NCBI RefSeq assembly: GCF_001553605.1
Contig: NZ_CP014229.1
Location: forward strand, 1,268,501-1,332,500
Direction: 5' to 3'
DNA length: 64,000 nt
Source of the DNA: Desulfovibrio fairfieldensis
GTDB lineage: Bacteria > Desulfobacterota > Desulfovibrionia > Desulfovibrionales > Desulfovibrionaceae
The notes beneath the pieces are model-generated. The model was given only the letters and a program-made list of their open reading frames with translations, did no database searches and was not told the DNA's origin. Made by a program: the position numbers and the translations under genes. This document shows, one piece after another, positions 9,026-17,565 of the stretch (its first letter is position 1; each line of letters opens with the position of its first letter).

Positions 9026-9291
9026 AGCATTTCAGCTTGAAATGCTCTACGCCGAACACGGTGAGGCGCCGCGAAGACCAACCCGATGGGCGGCCCGTAG
9101 GGCCGTGCCTGTAGCCCAAAGGGCGTACAGGCATCGAGAGCAACGCGGCGTGGATTCCGGCAAAGCAATCGAAGGCAGCCCGAAGGGCTGTCCCCGTTGG
9201 CGACAACGGAACCATATGGGGATCTACAGCAGCGGCAACCGCGTTTTTTGCCGGAATGACCCCTTTGAAACGTGTAGCGTTTCTGCTCCAG
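9023..9291 (+). repeat. Modular dispersed repeat, type A copy with inserted palindromic module
   Basis: It starts with a perfect 12-bp inverted repeat TAGAGCATTTCA/TGAAATGCTCTA (9023-9034, 9038-9049) and ends in GAAACG-TGTAG-CGTTTC and GCTCCAG. Segments such as ACGCCGAACACGGTGAGG, GCGGCGTGGATTCCG and TGCCGGAATGACCCCTT recur at 35067-35183 and, inverted, at 55645-55786. The inner module at about 9085-9160 recurs inverted at about 55835-55905. Confidence 0.8.
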
Positions 9292-9312
9292 AGTGTATCG
9301 CCCGGCCCATGT

Positions 9313-11049
9313 TCAGGCTTCCAGTTCCGCCAGATGCCTGCGGGCGAAATCCAGGGAGGGATCCAGTTTCAGCGCGGTGCGCAAATGCCGGGCCGCTTCT
9401 TCCTTTTGGCCCAGGAATTTCCGGCAGAGGCCCAGGTTGGCCAGATCCAGGGCCGAGCCCTTGTCCACTCTGAGCACCGCCGCAAAGGCTTCGGCGGCTT
9501 CGGCGTAACGCCCGGCCTTGAAGCGGGCAACGCCCAGAAGATTGCCGTATTCCTTCATTTCCGGGCAGAGTTCCACGGCCCGGACCAGGGCGGGCAGGGC
9601 TTCCTGCCAGCGGCCCTGCAAGGTCTCCGCGTACCCGGCATAAAAAGCGGCCAAGGCGGCGGCGTCGTTGTCCGGCTGCAAGGGCAGGGCGGCGTTGAAG
9701 AGATCGCGCGCCGCATCCCACTGTTCCGCGCGCAGGGCCAGCATACCCCGGAAAAAAGGCAGGAAGTGCGCCTGCGGATAGCATTCCTCCAGCACCGCCA
9801 ACCCGGCCAGGGCCTGATCCGCGTCGGCTTCCTCGGCCAACTTGCGGCCCACAAAGAGCCCCAGGCTCTGGTTGCGGTCCCGTTCGCGAAAGGACAGGCC
9901 CGGCGCAATGCTGTAATGGGCCGGAATGCCCAGACCGGGGTGGGTCGTCTCCACCGCATAGACTTCCAGCGGCGCAAGGCCGCGCAGGGCTGCCAGCAGC
10001 TCATCGCGGATATCGCCGCTTTCCACGCCGGGCAGGCTGCTCAGCGCCGCTACCGGGCCTTCCAGCAGCCAGGCGGCCTGCTCCAGGCTGGTGAACTTGG
10101 GCAGGCCCGAGGCTTCATAGCAGGCCTGGGTACAGAAATCACCGGCCAGCTGGGCCACTTCGGTAACCGCGCGGATGGCCGCCTTGGCCGGAGAAGCCGC
10201 TGTGCCCGCCGTAAAAACAATTTCCGAACTCTGCGGAAAAGTGGCCGGATCCCAGGCCAGGGCCGCCACAGTGGGCAACGGCATGCCTAGGGAAAAATCT
10301 TTGAGGACCAGGCGCACGCCCTCCCGTTCGAAGGCGGAGAGCAGTTCCTTCAAAATCGGGTCGTCGCAACCGGCCGGGTCAATGGTCGCCGTTTGCGGGC
10401 GTTCGCGGTCCGCCCGGCAGCAGGTGTGCCGCTCCACCAGTTCGCTCAGGCCCTGCAAAAGGGATTCCTCGGCGCTGTTGCCCGCCGAGGTGCCGTTGAA
10501 TTCGCTGAGCAGCTTGAACCAGTCCAGGGGCAGCCAGACCGTGCGCCCGCTCAGCAGATGGGTGGCCGGGTAGAACTGCCAGGGCGTCAGGTCCAGCACA
10601 CGCCGGGCCTGTTCCGGGGCAAGCCGGTCGTCCACGGAGCGGAGCATGGCTTCCAGAGGCAGCAGTCGGTCGCCGAAACGGGCTTCGGCTTCGCTCCAGG
10701 TGGCCCGGATCATGTGCGGGCGCTCCTGCCAGAAGCTGAAAAAGGCGAAACGCTCCATAAGCTCCATCAGGGCCGACGCCTGAGCCTGTTCCGGCGAGGA
10801 TCCCTTGCCCATTTGCTTGCGGGTGGGCATGATCTCGCGGGCGTCCGCGCCGCAGACGCTGAGATAGACCGGAATGCCCAGACGGCCCACGTCCACTCGG
10901 CGGGTTTCCGCCAGAATGTCCAGATTCACGGCGGCCAGGCGCTCCTGCACATGGGCGATGGTCTGGGCCGGGCTGACGGCCTTGTCCAGATCCTTGGTGT
11001 AGCCCTTGGGGCAAGGGGTCAGTCGGATGATCGGCAGGGTTTCGCTCAT
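9313..11049 (-). CDS. YcaO-domain protein with C-terminal TPR repeats
   Basis: 578 aa. Residues about 60-370 form a YcaO domain, an ATP-dependent fold that activates amide backbones to make azolines, thioamides or amidines. Supporting stretches are SSPEQAQASALMELMERF, GTSAGNSAEESLLQGLSEL and AVTEVAQL, where the glutamates match the ATP/Mg-binding pattern. Residues about 410-578 are tetratricopeptide repeats, so the chain probably binds a protein partner. The ATG overlaps the stop of the upstream methyltransferase by 4 nt (ATGA), so the two are translationally coupled. No precursor peptide, cyclodehydratase partner or transporter is nearby, so a classical RiPP cluster is not supported. A housekeeping role such as that suggested for E. 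coli YcaO in ribosomal S12 modification is one option. The substrate is unknown. Confidence 0.85.
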   Translation of the reverse strand: MSETLPIIRLTPCPKGYTKDLDKAVSPAQTIAHVQERLAAVNLDILAETRRVDVGRLGIPVYLSVCGADAREIMPTRKQMGKGSSPEQAQASALMELMERFAFFSFWQERPHMIRATWSEAEARFGDRLLPLEAMLRSVDDRLAPEQARRVLDLTPWQFYPATHLLSGRTVWLPLDWFKLLSEFNGTSAGNSAEESLLQGLSELVERHTCCRADRERPQTATIDPAGCDDPILKELLSAFEREGVRLVLKDFSLGMPLPTVAALAWDPATFPQSSEIVFTAGTAASPAKAAIRAVTEVAQLAGDFCTQACYEASGLPKFTSLEQAAWLLEGPVAALSSLPGVESGDIRDELLAALRGLAPLEVYAVETTHPGLGIPAHYSIAPGLSFRERDRNQSLGLFVGRKLAEEADADQALAGLAVLEECYPQAHFLPFFRGMLALRAEQWDAARDLFNAALPLQPDNDAAALAAFYAGYAETLQGRWQEALPALVRAVELCPEMKEYGNLLGVARFKAGRYAEAAEAFAAVLRVDKGSALDLANLGLCRKFLGQKEEAARHLRTALKLDPSLDFARRHLAELEA

Positions 11050-11765
11050 GGCCGCTCCAGAATCAGGATGCTGTAGATGCGCCGTTGTTCCTCGCCGTCT
11101 TCGTCGCGGCTTTTGACGCCGATACGGCCTTCCATGAGTTTGAAGGATTTGGCCGCCAGTTTGGCGAAATGGGGCTTGGCCCGGGCCAGATCCGTGCAGA
11201 ACAGGGCTTTGCCGTCGGGGGCCAGATGCCGGTCCACGAATTTGAGCAAAGGCCGGTGCAGTTCGTCCAGATAAAGGAGTTCCGAGGCGGCGATCAGATC
11301 AAAGCCCTCGCTGAAGCGCGGGTCGCGGCCCGGCGTGGTCACATCCACAAAACGGACTTCCACCTGATCCTGAAGGTTGTTGCGCAGCACATTGGCCTTG
11401 GCAAAGCGCAGGGCGTCCTCCACAATGTCGCTGAGGACTATGCGCTTGAAACCGTAGCGCGCGGCCACCATGCTGAGGATGCCGCAGCCCGCGCCCAGTT
11501 CCAGCAGATTTTTGCCCTCGGGTTCATACTTGCGCAGCAGACGGCCCAGTACAAAGGAGCCCGGCCAGACTTTTGCCCAGAGCGGCAGATCCTTGAGCGG
11601 ATTATGGATGGCCTTGCGTTGCAGCAGGCCGTCCAAGTGGGCCTGCATATTGCGGATGGTCAGCACTTCCAGAGCGCCGTCGTCCACTTGGAGGGGCTCG
11701 AAATCCACATCAAACGTCGTGCGGATGGCCGCAAGAAGGCTGTCGAGATCGTCAGTCTGGGGCAT
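11046..11765 (-). CDS. Class I SAM-dependent methyltransferase coupled to YcaO
   Basis: 239-aa methyltransferase of the METTL/MTF16 type. SAM motif I is LLELGAGCGILSMVAA, followed by an acidic residue at the end of beta2 (VLSDIVED) and ASELLYLDE at motif IV. An N-terminal segment (NPLKDLPLWAKVWPGSFVLG) resembles substrate-lid regions of protein-lysine methyltransferases of this group. The ATG at 11765 has an AAGGAA site in front. The longer in-frame reading through the upstream gap has no support. The stop overlaps the YcaO start, so both probably act on the same target, which is unknown. Confidence 0.82.
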   Translation of the reverse strand: MPQTDDLDSLLAAIRTTFDVDFEPLQVDDGALEVLTIRNMQAHLDGLLQRKAIHNPLKDLPLWAKVWPGSFVLGRLLRKYEPEGKNLLELGAGCGILSMVAARYGFKRIVLSDIVEDALRFAKANVLRNNLQDQVEVRFVDVTTPGRDPRFSEGFDLIAASELLYLDELHRPLLKFVDRHLAPDGKALFCTDLARAKPHFAKLAAKSFKLMEGRIGVKSRDEDGEEQRRIYSILILERP

Positions 11766-12034
11766 GGGTATTCCTTGGCGCTGTGATTGTAATATGCGGT
11801 GGGATGAACTGGGTATGTACAGCGAGTTCGGCCACAAATCAATCCGTGGCGGCGCGACGGACCGGGCGGCCGCGGCTCCGGCGTAAGCCCGTCCTTGTTT
11901 TTCCGCACGGCCGCGGCTACCATAGCTTGTCCGTAGCGGGCAGGGGACGGCCCCGGCCTGCCGCAGCCGGATGAAGACGGCCCGGACTGGCGCGGAGGCG
12001 GACAAGCCGCGCACGACAGAAAGGAATGGATCGG

Positions 12035-12883
12035 ATGAAACAGATTTTCCGTCTGGATATTGTGGCTCAGGAAGGGGATTTTGACCGCATCAGCGGCCTG
12101 CTGACGCTGGGGGTGTCTTTCGGCTGGGAGGAGGAAAGCTTGGCCACAGGTGAAACGCGCTTCCGCGTACACTGTGAACAGGAAGACTTTCTCCAGAAAT
12201 TGCGGGAAAGCGTGTCGCGCGCCGCGCCCGAGACGCATTGCACCCTGGAGGCGCTTGAGGCCCAGGACTGGCTCTCGGCTTGGCGGCAGTTTTTCACGCC
12301 GGTCTGCTGCGGCTCGCGTTTTGTGGTATTGCCGCCCTGGCTGGCCGAAAGCCCGGACTTTCCGGGCCGCACACCCGTTCTCATCGAGCCCAAAAGCGCC
12401 TTCGGTACCGGACATCACGCCACCACGGCCCTGTGCCTGGGGGTTGTGAGCGATCTGCTGGATCAGGGACGTATCGCGTCCGGCCAGACCTTTCTGGATC
12501 TGGGTACAGGTTCCGGCGTGCTGGGCATAGCCTGCTGCAAAAGCGGACTCAGCGGCCTGGGTTTGGACATTGATCCGCTGGCTGTGGACAATGCCCTGGA
12601 AAACCGGGAACTCAATCAAGTGAGCGGTTTTGACGCGGCACTCGGCGGCATAGAGGCTGCTGTGGGCCGCAGCTTTGACCTGGTGCTGGCCAATATCCTG
12701 GCCCGTCCCTTGATGGAACTGGCTCCGGCCGTGGCCGCCGCCCGCAAGCCCCACGGCTGTCTGGTGCTTTCCGGCCTGCTGGAGATCCAGGCCGACGGCG
12801 TGGAGGCCGCCTACAAGGCGCAGGGCCTGCCGACGGCCCGGCGGGTCATTGAGGGAGAATGGTGCGCCCTGGTCTGGGAGTAA
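12035..12883 (+). CDS. prmA: Ribosomal protein L11 methyltransferase
   Basis: 282-aa SAM-dependent enzyme that methylates lysines of ribosomal protein L11. The SAM site reads LDLGTGSGVLGIACCK, preceded by the PrmA signature KSAFGTGHHATT and followed by LVLANILARPL (the NILA motif). The second ATG (12035) fits the AAGGA ribosome site better than the one at 12026, which it nearly abuts. It is divergent from the methyltransferase/YcaO pair. The 270-nt gap between them holds no other gene that I can see. L11 methylation is dispensable in E. coli. Confidence 0.92.
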   Translation: MKQIFRLDIVAQEGDFDRISGLLTLGVSFGWEEESLATGETRFRVHCEQEDFLQKLRESVSRAAPETHCTLEALEAQDWLSAWRQFFTPVCCGSRFVVLPPWLAESPDFPGRTPVLIEPKSAFGTGHHATTALCLGVVSDLLDQGRIASGQTFLDLGTGSGVLGIACCKSGLSGLGLDIDPLAVDNALENRELNQVSGFDAALGGIEAAVGRSFDLVLANILARPLMELAPAVAAARKPHGCLVLSGLLEIQADGVEAAYKAQGLPTARRVIEGEWCALVWE

Positions 12884-12914
12884 TCCGGGGCCGCTGGCTG
12901 CCGTCAACTTCGGC

Positions 12915-12975
12915 TTGTCAGGAATAATTATTGACAATTTAAAATGCTTGAGGCAGGCTATTCCTACCTAACATA
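12915..12975 (+). promoter_or_regulatory. A+T-rich promoter/operator region of tpx
   Basis: The gap before tpx is strikingly A+T-rich. TTGTCA (12915-12920) and TTTAAA (12938-12943) are spaced 17 nt. A second TTGACA lies at 12931-12936. The stretch AATAATTATTGACAAT resembles Fur/PerR-type dyads, which would suit a peroxide-defence gene. No single assignment is secure. Confidence 0.35.
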
Positions 12976-12995
12976 TAGTATAAGGAGTTCTTCAT

Positions 12996-13499
12996 ATGAA
13001 TACTGTCACGTTTCAGGGCAACCCCCTGCATCTTGAGGGCGAACTGCCCGTCGTGGGCCAGAAAGCTCCGGATTTTGTTCTGGCCGCCAATGACTTGAGT
13101 CCGCGCGGCCTCAAGGATTACGCCGGTAAAGTGCTGGTTCTGGTCAGCGTCCCTTCTCTGGACACGCCGGTCTGCGATATGGAAGTGCGCCGCTTCAACA
13201 CGGAAGCCGCCGGGCTTTCCGACAATGTGCGCATTGTGGCCGTAAGCTGCGATCTGCCTTTTGCCCAGGCCCGCTGGTGCGGCGCCGCCGGTGTCAAGTC
13301 CGTGGAAACCCTTTCCGATTACAAGGACACGAGCTTCGGAAAAAATTACGGCGTGCTGATCAAAGAATTGCGTCTGCTGGCCCGCGCCATCTTCGTGGTG
13401 GCTCCTGACGGCAGTCTGGCGTACAGCCAACTTGTGCCCGAAGTGACCAATGAGCCCGATTACGATGCCGCCCTGGCTGCGGTAAAGAAGCTGGTTTAA
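12996..13499 (+). CDS. tpx: Thiol peroxidase (atypical 2-Cys peroxiredoxin)
   Basis: 167-aa enzyme that reduces H2O2 and alkyl hydroperoxides with electrons from thioredoxin. The peroxidatic Cys60 lies in PSLDTPVCDMEV and the resolving Cys95 in FAQARWCGAAGV, the spacing typical of Tpx. Length and N-terminus (VTFQGNPLHLEGELPVVGQKAPDF) match the family throughout. A GGAG site precedes the ATG. The gene has its own A+T-rich promoter region and terminator, so it is probably a single-gene oxidative-stress unit, useful to an anaerobe meeting oxygen. Confidence 0.96.
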   Translation: MNTVTFQGNPLHLEGELPVVGQKAPDFVLAANDLSPRGLKDYAGKVLVLVSVPSLDTPVCDMEVRRFNTEAAGLSDNVRIVAVSCDLPFAQARWCGAAGVKSVETLSDYKDTSFGKNYGVLIKELRLLARAIFVVAPDGSLAYSQLVPEVTNEPDYDAALAAVKKLV

Positions 13500-13524
13500 G
13501 ACGGGGAAAGTTCATCCGTCCGTG

Positions 13525-13557
13525 CAAAAAAGCCCCGCATCAAGCGGGGTTTTTTTG
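13525..13557 (+). terminator. Bidirectional terminator after tpx
   Basis: The stem CCCCGC/GCGGGG (13533-13538, 13544-13549) has an A run before it and a T run after it. It can end tpx on the plus strand and the membrane-protein gene on the minus strand. Confidence 0.88.
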
Positions 13558-13615
13558 CGTCAGTCTGACAAAAAAGGCTTTCTCCTTCAGGGAAACGGCT
13601 TTGGGATGAAGCGTT

Positions 13616-14464
13616 TCAGGAACGCTTGTCGCGCCCGCATGTCGTGTCCCGCAACTCTCCGGCACGCCGGATTTCCGGCCGCCGGGGCGCGGGACGGTTG
13701 ACGGTTTCCGCCGCCTGACGCCGTGCGGCAGGGCCGGGTGAATCCCCGTCATCCGACGTTTCGTCCTTGTTTCGCGCCGGAGCGGCGTAGCTGGGGCTGC
13801 CTCTGAAAGATGCGGGCCGCGCCCAGGCCTCCACTTCCGGTGGAAGCTCCCTGCCGTTGAGGGCCGCCGTATATTCCTCCGCGTCTCCGGACTCCGGAGC
13901 TGAGCCGGGCCGCAGCCATGCACGCAGAATATCTGAAATAGGCCCGGCGTCGGCGCGGCAGGTCAGAAGCATGCCTGCCTGCCAGGCTTTATCCGAAACG
14001 TCCAGAGGATGCCTGCTGCCGTTCACAAGCGAACGCCCGCTGGCGCCGTTTCCAAGGCGCGGAACAATTCGCAAGCGGCTGAATGAACCGTTCCGTTCGG
14101 CGCGCAGATCAATTTGGTCCTCCGGAAAAGCGCGGAATTTCAAATGGCCCAGCCAGCGGCGGGACAGCAGGATTTCTCCTTTTTCCCGGTTCAGCAGCAA
14201 GACCGGACGCGCCGGACGGGAAGCGGCAAAACAGGACGCGGCGGCCAGCAGAAATCCGCCTGCCCCGGCCAGTGCCGCATGGTGCCGCTTGGACAGGCCC
14301 ACCAACAGAAACAACAGGGCCAGAGCCAGAAATGCCGCGGCCAGAAAACGCGCCAAGCCGGCGGATCGGGAGGAACCGGCGGCCACAATGCGCAATGTGG
14401 CCTTGTCCGCCATAGACGGCCAGGGCAGTTCCCTATCGGCCATATTCTGTGTTTGCTCGTCCAT
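13616..14464 (-). CDS. Hypothetical membrane protein
   Basis: 282-aa protein I do not recognise. Two hydrophobic helices (about residues 36-58 and 63-82) are followed by a soluble region (about 85-190) and a low-complexity tail rich in Pro, Arg, Ala and Glu. The part after the helices (LLLNREKGEILLSRRWLG) resembles the beta-strand repeats of PH-like membrane proteins, but this is only an impression. The gene starts 17 nt after the rho terminator hairpin on the same strand and has a weak ribosome site, so the start is uncertain. The opposite strand is also open but has no better candidate. Confidence 0.6.
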   Translation of the reverse strand: MDEQTQNMADRELPWPSMADKATLRIVAAGSSRSAGLARFLAAAFLALALLFLLVGLSKRHHAALAGAGGFLLAAASCFAASRPARPVLLLNREKGEILLSRRWLGHLKFRAFPEDQIDLRAERNGSFSRLRIVPRLGNGASGRSLVNGSRHPLDVSDKAWQAGMLLTCRADAGPISDILRAWLRPGSAPESGDAEEYTAALNGRELPPEVEAWARPASFRGSPSYAAPARNKDETSDDGDSPGPAARRQAAETVNRPAPRRPEIRRAGELRDTTCGRDKRS

Positions 14465-14479
14465 GCCCGTCCAGTGATG

Positions 14480-14515
14480 AAAAAGCCTTTCCCCGGTACC
14501 GGAGAAAGGCTTTTG
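14480..14515 (-). terminator. Terminator downstream of rho
   Basis: A near-perfect palindrome (AAAAGCCTTT at 14481-14490 pairing with 14505-14514 around a CCGGTACCGG centre) ends in a T run on either strand. It lies 24 nt after the rho stop. Confidence 0.85.
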
Positions 14516-14538
14516 CGTTGTTGCGGGAACGTGGGCCG

Positions 14539-15834
14539 CTATTTGCCCATGGCGTTCATAAAATCCTTGTTCGACTTGGTGCCGCGCATCTTGTCCAGCA
14601 AAAATTCCATGCTGTCGATAGGCGACATGGGAGCCAGGATCTTGCGCAGAATCCAGACCCGGTTGAGCACGTCGTCAGCCAGCAGCAGGTCTTCCTTGCG
14701 GGTGCCGGTGCGGTTGATGTCGATGGCCGGGAAGACGCGCTTTTCCGAAAGATGGCGGTCCAGGTAGATTTCCATGTTGCCGGTGCCTTTGAATTCTTCA
14801 AAGATCACCTCGTCCATGCGCGAGCCCGTGTCGATGAGGGCCGTGGCGATGATGGTCAGGCTGCCGCCTTCCTCAATATTGCGGGCCGCGCCGAAAAAGC
14901 GCTTGGGACGTTGCAGGGCGTTGGCGTCCAGACCGCCGGAAAGCACCCGGCCCGAGGAAGGCGTTACCGCGTTATAGGCCCTGCCCAGGCGGGTGATGGA
15001 GTCGAGCAGAATGACCACGTCACGCTTGCGCTCCACCAGGCGTTTGGCCTTTTCCAACACCATTTCACAGACCTGCACATGGCGCTGCGGCGGTTCGTCG
15101 AAGGTGGAGCTGATGACTTCCGCCTTTTTGACCGTGCGTTCCATGTCCGTGACTTCTTCCGGGCGCTCGTCGATGAGCAGCACGATGAGGTAGACTTCGG
15201 GATTATTGGCGTTGATGGCGTTGGCCAGAGCCTGGAGCAGAATGGTTTTGCCGGTGCGCGGCGGGGCCACGATAAGGCCTCGCTGGCCGCGTCCGATGGG
15301 GGCCATGAGGTCGATGACCCGGTTGGAAAGATTTTTCTCGCCATTTTCCATGACGAGCTGATTATCAGGATATATGGGGGTGAGGTTGTCGAAAAGAACC
15401 AGGTTTTTGGCGTGTTCCGGGGGTTCAAAGCCTATTTCGGTCACCTTGAGCAGGGCGAAATAGCGTTCCCCCTCTTTGGGCGGCCTGATCTGGCCGGAAA
15501 CGATATCCCCCTTGCGCAACGAGAAACGGCGGATCTGGGAAGGAGAGACATAGATGTCATCCGGCCCCGGCATGTAACTGCACAGCGGCGAACGCAGAAA
15601 ACCGAAACCGTCGGGCAGTATTTCCAGCACGCCGTCGCCGTAAATTGCGCCGTTTTGCGAAGCGCAGGTCGATAGGAGCGCGAAAATAAGCTCCTGTTTG
15701 CGCATGGAACTCGCATTTTCGATTTCAAACTGTTCGGCCAGCTCCATGAGTTCCTGCATGCTGCGGGTCTTTAAATCCGTAAGACTCATGACGCTGTCGG
15801 TCAACAGTGCGGGGGTCGTTTTCTTTTTACGCAT
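14539..15834 (-). CDS. rho: Transcription termination factor Rho
   Basis: 431-aa hexameric RNA helicase that ends transcription. The N-terminal Rho-N helix bundle ([17 protein letters not shown], about 18-34) is followed by the cold-shock-like RNA-binding domain ([10 protein letters not shown]). The ATPase core has Walker [13 protein letters not shown], the Q-loop/R-loop region, [13 protein letters not shown] and [21 protein letters not shown]. The family start at MSLTDLK (15789) is an alternative, since neither ATG has a strong ribosome site. It is preceded by carD and pth on the same strand and followed by a strong hairpin terminator. Confidence 0.96.
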   Translation of the reverse strand: MRKKKTTPALLTDSVMSLTDLKTRSMQELMELAEQFEIENASSMRKQELIFALLSTCASQNGAIYGDGVLEILPDGFGFLRSPLCSYMPGPDDIYVSPSQIRRFSLRKGDIVSGQIRPPKEGERYFALLKVTEIGFEPPEHAKNLVLFDNLTPIYPDNQLVMENGEKNLSNRVIDLMAPIGRGQRGLIVAPPRTGKTILLQALANAINANNPEVYLIVLLIDERPEEVTDMERTVKKAEVISSTFDEPPQRHVQVCEMVLEKAKRLVERKRDVVILLDSITRLGRAYNAVTPSSGRVLSGGLDANALQRPKRFFGAARNIEEGGSLTIIATALIDTGSRMDEVIFEEFKGTGNMEIYLDRHLSEKRVFPAIDINRTGTRKEDLLLADDVLNRVWILRKILAPMSPIDSMEFLLDKMRGTKSNKDFMNAMGK

Positions 15835-15865
15835 AACGGTCCGATTTTTTGAAGCAACTACGTGA

Positions 15866-15897
15866 AAAAATATCTACAATGTCAAAAGGCATTGTAG
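15866..15897 (-). promoter_or_regulatory. Hairpin plus T run in the rho leader
   Basis: On the minus strand CTACAATG/CATTGTAG (15874-15881 and 15890-15897) forms an 8-bp stem followed by ATATTTTTTC. This is terminator-like and lies about 35 nt before the rho start. It could be a weak attenuator for rho or simply end transcription from carD. The rest of the 240-nt gap shows no gene. Confidence 0.45.
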
Positions 15898-16077
15898 TAC
15901 TGCAGGCAGAGTGTAAGGGAACGAAAAAGACGTGTGCCAATGCGATTAGCGTATCTTTGGCATTATGGCAAGGAAAAAATATAGGATATGCCGCTCAAAC
16001 CTTGCGCCTTGCTTGTGCCCGTGAGGGAAAAAACCCGCTTCAACGGCTGCGGTTGCCATATGCTGCCGCAACGCCCG

Positions 16078-16593
16078 TCAGTTGGCTGCTGCCTCGGCTT
16101 GGGGCGGCGGTGCATAGCGTTCAAGCAATTCCTCGCGCAGAGAGTCTTCCGTCAGATGCAGCACTTCGGCCAGTTCACCGGTCACCAAGCCCATGGCCTG
16201 TTCCTGCAGACGGCGTTCGCCGAAGGAGAGTTCCTTGCTGCGGCTGATGAGCAGCAACTCGCGCAGGACTTCCGTAACAACGGCAAGGTCCGGACTTTTA
16301 AGGCGCTCGGAATATTCGCGGAAGCGTCGGTTCCAGTTTTGTCCGGTATAGATTGTCTTATCCGTGTCGCCGCGCAGGGTCTCAAGAATGCCTTGAGCGT
16401 CGGCCTCGGGAGTGAGGGTGCGCAAACCCACATTGGCGGCGTTGTTCACTGGGACCATCAGCGTGATATTATTGGCGCGGATGCGGACAATATAGAATTC
16501 GCACGCGATGCCGCCGATATTCTGGCGGTCGATGCGCTCTATTTTGCCCACGCCCTGGGCCGGATAAACCACGAGATCGTCCGGTGCGAACAT
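16078..16593 (-). CDS. carD: CarD/CdnL-type RNA-polymerase-binding regulator
   Basis: 171-aa protein of the CarD/CdnL/TRCF family. The N-terminal Tudor-like RNA-polymerase interaction domain (FAPDDLVVYPAQGVGKIERI, then CEFYIVRI) binds the beta subunit. The helical C-terminal part (from about residue 75, with RRFREYSERLKS) contacts promoter DNA and stabilises open complexes. The ATG at 16593 is chosen because the family begins there; a TTG 48 nt upstream lacks support. It lies between pth and rho. The 306-nt gap to pth (16594-16899) holds a GGATAT-AA-ATATCC palindrome (16798-16811) and no gene that I can see. Confidence 0.88.
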   Translation of the reverse strand: MFAPDDLVVYPAQGVGKIERIDRQNIGGIACEFYIVRIRANNITLMVPVNNAANVGLRTLTPEADAQGILETLRGDTDKTIYTGQNWNRRFREYSERLKSPDLAVVTEVLRELLLISRSKELSFGERRLQEQAMGLVTGELAEVLHLTEDSLREELLERYAPPPQAEAAAN

Positions 16594-16899
16594 TATTTCA
16601 CCACGCGTCCCACGGGGACGCCGTTGCGCAGGGTTGCTCAACTACTTGAGAAGCCTCACAGACGAGGCAAAATACGCGCGGAAAGCGGATTTCCGGCGAA
16701 TTTCCGCCGCCTTGGGCAATGCGCCGGCTGCGCCCGGCCTGCCGATTCCCACAGGGAAAAGGGCGGAAAAGAGAACGAAATATGCGTGAAGAGGCATGGA
16801 TATAAATATCCACTCTCCAAAACAGATATCCCATTTGCGAACGGGTGTCCAGAGAAAGGGAAATTTTACTTGTCGCCGTGTCAGCCTCGGCGGGTGGAT

Positions 16900-17517
16900 T
16901 CAGTCTTTGGCCGCCTTGGGCGGATTTGCCGCGCGGGCCTCGCGCTCGGCGGCTTCCAGCCCCTTGTCCGCAAAGGCAAAAAGCGTATCAAGAGCTTCGG
17001 GCAGAGCAGCGCGCAGGCGTTCGGCGTCCTCCGCGTCGGGGTGCCCAAGAACCCAGTTGATGACGTCGCCCTTGTGGGGCGGGCGGCCGATGCCCAGGCG
17101 GAGCCGGTAAAAATCGGGCGTGCCCAGCAGTTCGGTGATGGATTTGAGGCCGTTGTGCCCGGCATTGCCGCCGCCGCGCTTGAAGCGAAGTTCTCCGGCC
17201 GGGATGTCCAGTTCGTCGTGGGCCACCACCAGTTGTTCCGGCTTGAGTTTGTGCCAGGCCAGCAGCGGCTGCACGCACTGGCCGCTGAGGTTCATGAAGG
17301 TCTGGGGCATGGCCGCGAGCCAGGTCCCATTCAGTTGGGACAGGCGGACCCGCCAGAGTTCGCAGGAAAATTTGCCGCCGTTGAGAGAACTGAGGCCGCC
17401 CTCCTTGTCCGCCAGCTCCAGCAGGGCGGAAACCAGGGCGAAACCGCAGTTGTGGCGGGTGCCTTCATAGCGTGGGCCGGGGTTGCCGAGGCCCACCAGA
17501 ACGCCTGTATATTCCAT
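16900..17517 (-). CDS. pth: Peptidyl-tRNA hydrolase
   Basis: 205-aa monomeric esterase that frees tRNA from peptidyl-tRNA dropped by ribosomes. Family landmarks are VGLGNPGPRYEGTRHNCGF (catalytic His in RHN), PQTFMNLSG, VAHDELDIPAGELRFK and GGGNAGHNGLKSI. The C-terminal tail is slightly extended and charged. AGAGGAA precedes the ATG. The gene is part of the conserved rplY-pth-carD-rho neighbourhood, here split from rplY by an extra hydrolase gene and repeats. Confidence 0.95.
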   Translation of the reverse strand: MEYTGVLVGLGNPGPRYEGTRHNCGFALVSALLELADKEGGLSSLNGGKFSCELWRVRLSQLNGTWLAAMPQTFMNLSGQCVQPLLAWHKLKPEQLVVAHDELDIPAGELRFKRGGGNAGHNGLKSITELLGTPDFYRLRLGIGRPPHKGDVINWVLGHPDAEDAERLRAALPEALDTLFAFADKGLEAAEREARAANPPKAAKD

Positions 17518-17565
17518 GAGAGAGTTCCTCTTAATGGTTGAGACGCAAAAACCGCGGCAGCCTCT

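Noticed and set aside
9023..9291. CRISPR-like array suggested by repeated palindromes
   Set aside because: Units are not regularly spaced, there are no unique spacers of constant length, and no cas genes are present. Copies are dispersed around the window.
9313..13499. RiPP biosynthetic cluster around the YcaO gene
   Set aside because: No precursor peptide, E1-like or dehydrogenase partner, protease or exporter is present. The neighbours are a methyltransferase and housekeeping genes (prmA, tpx).
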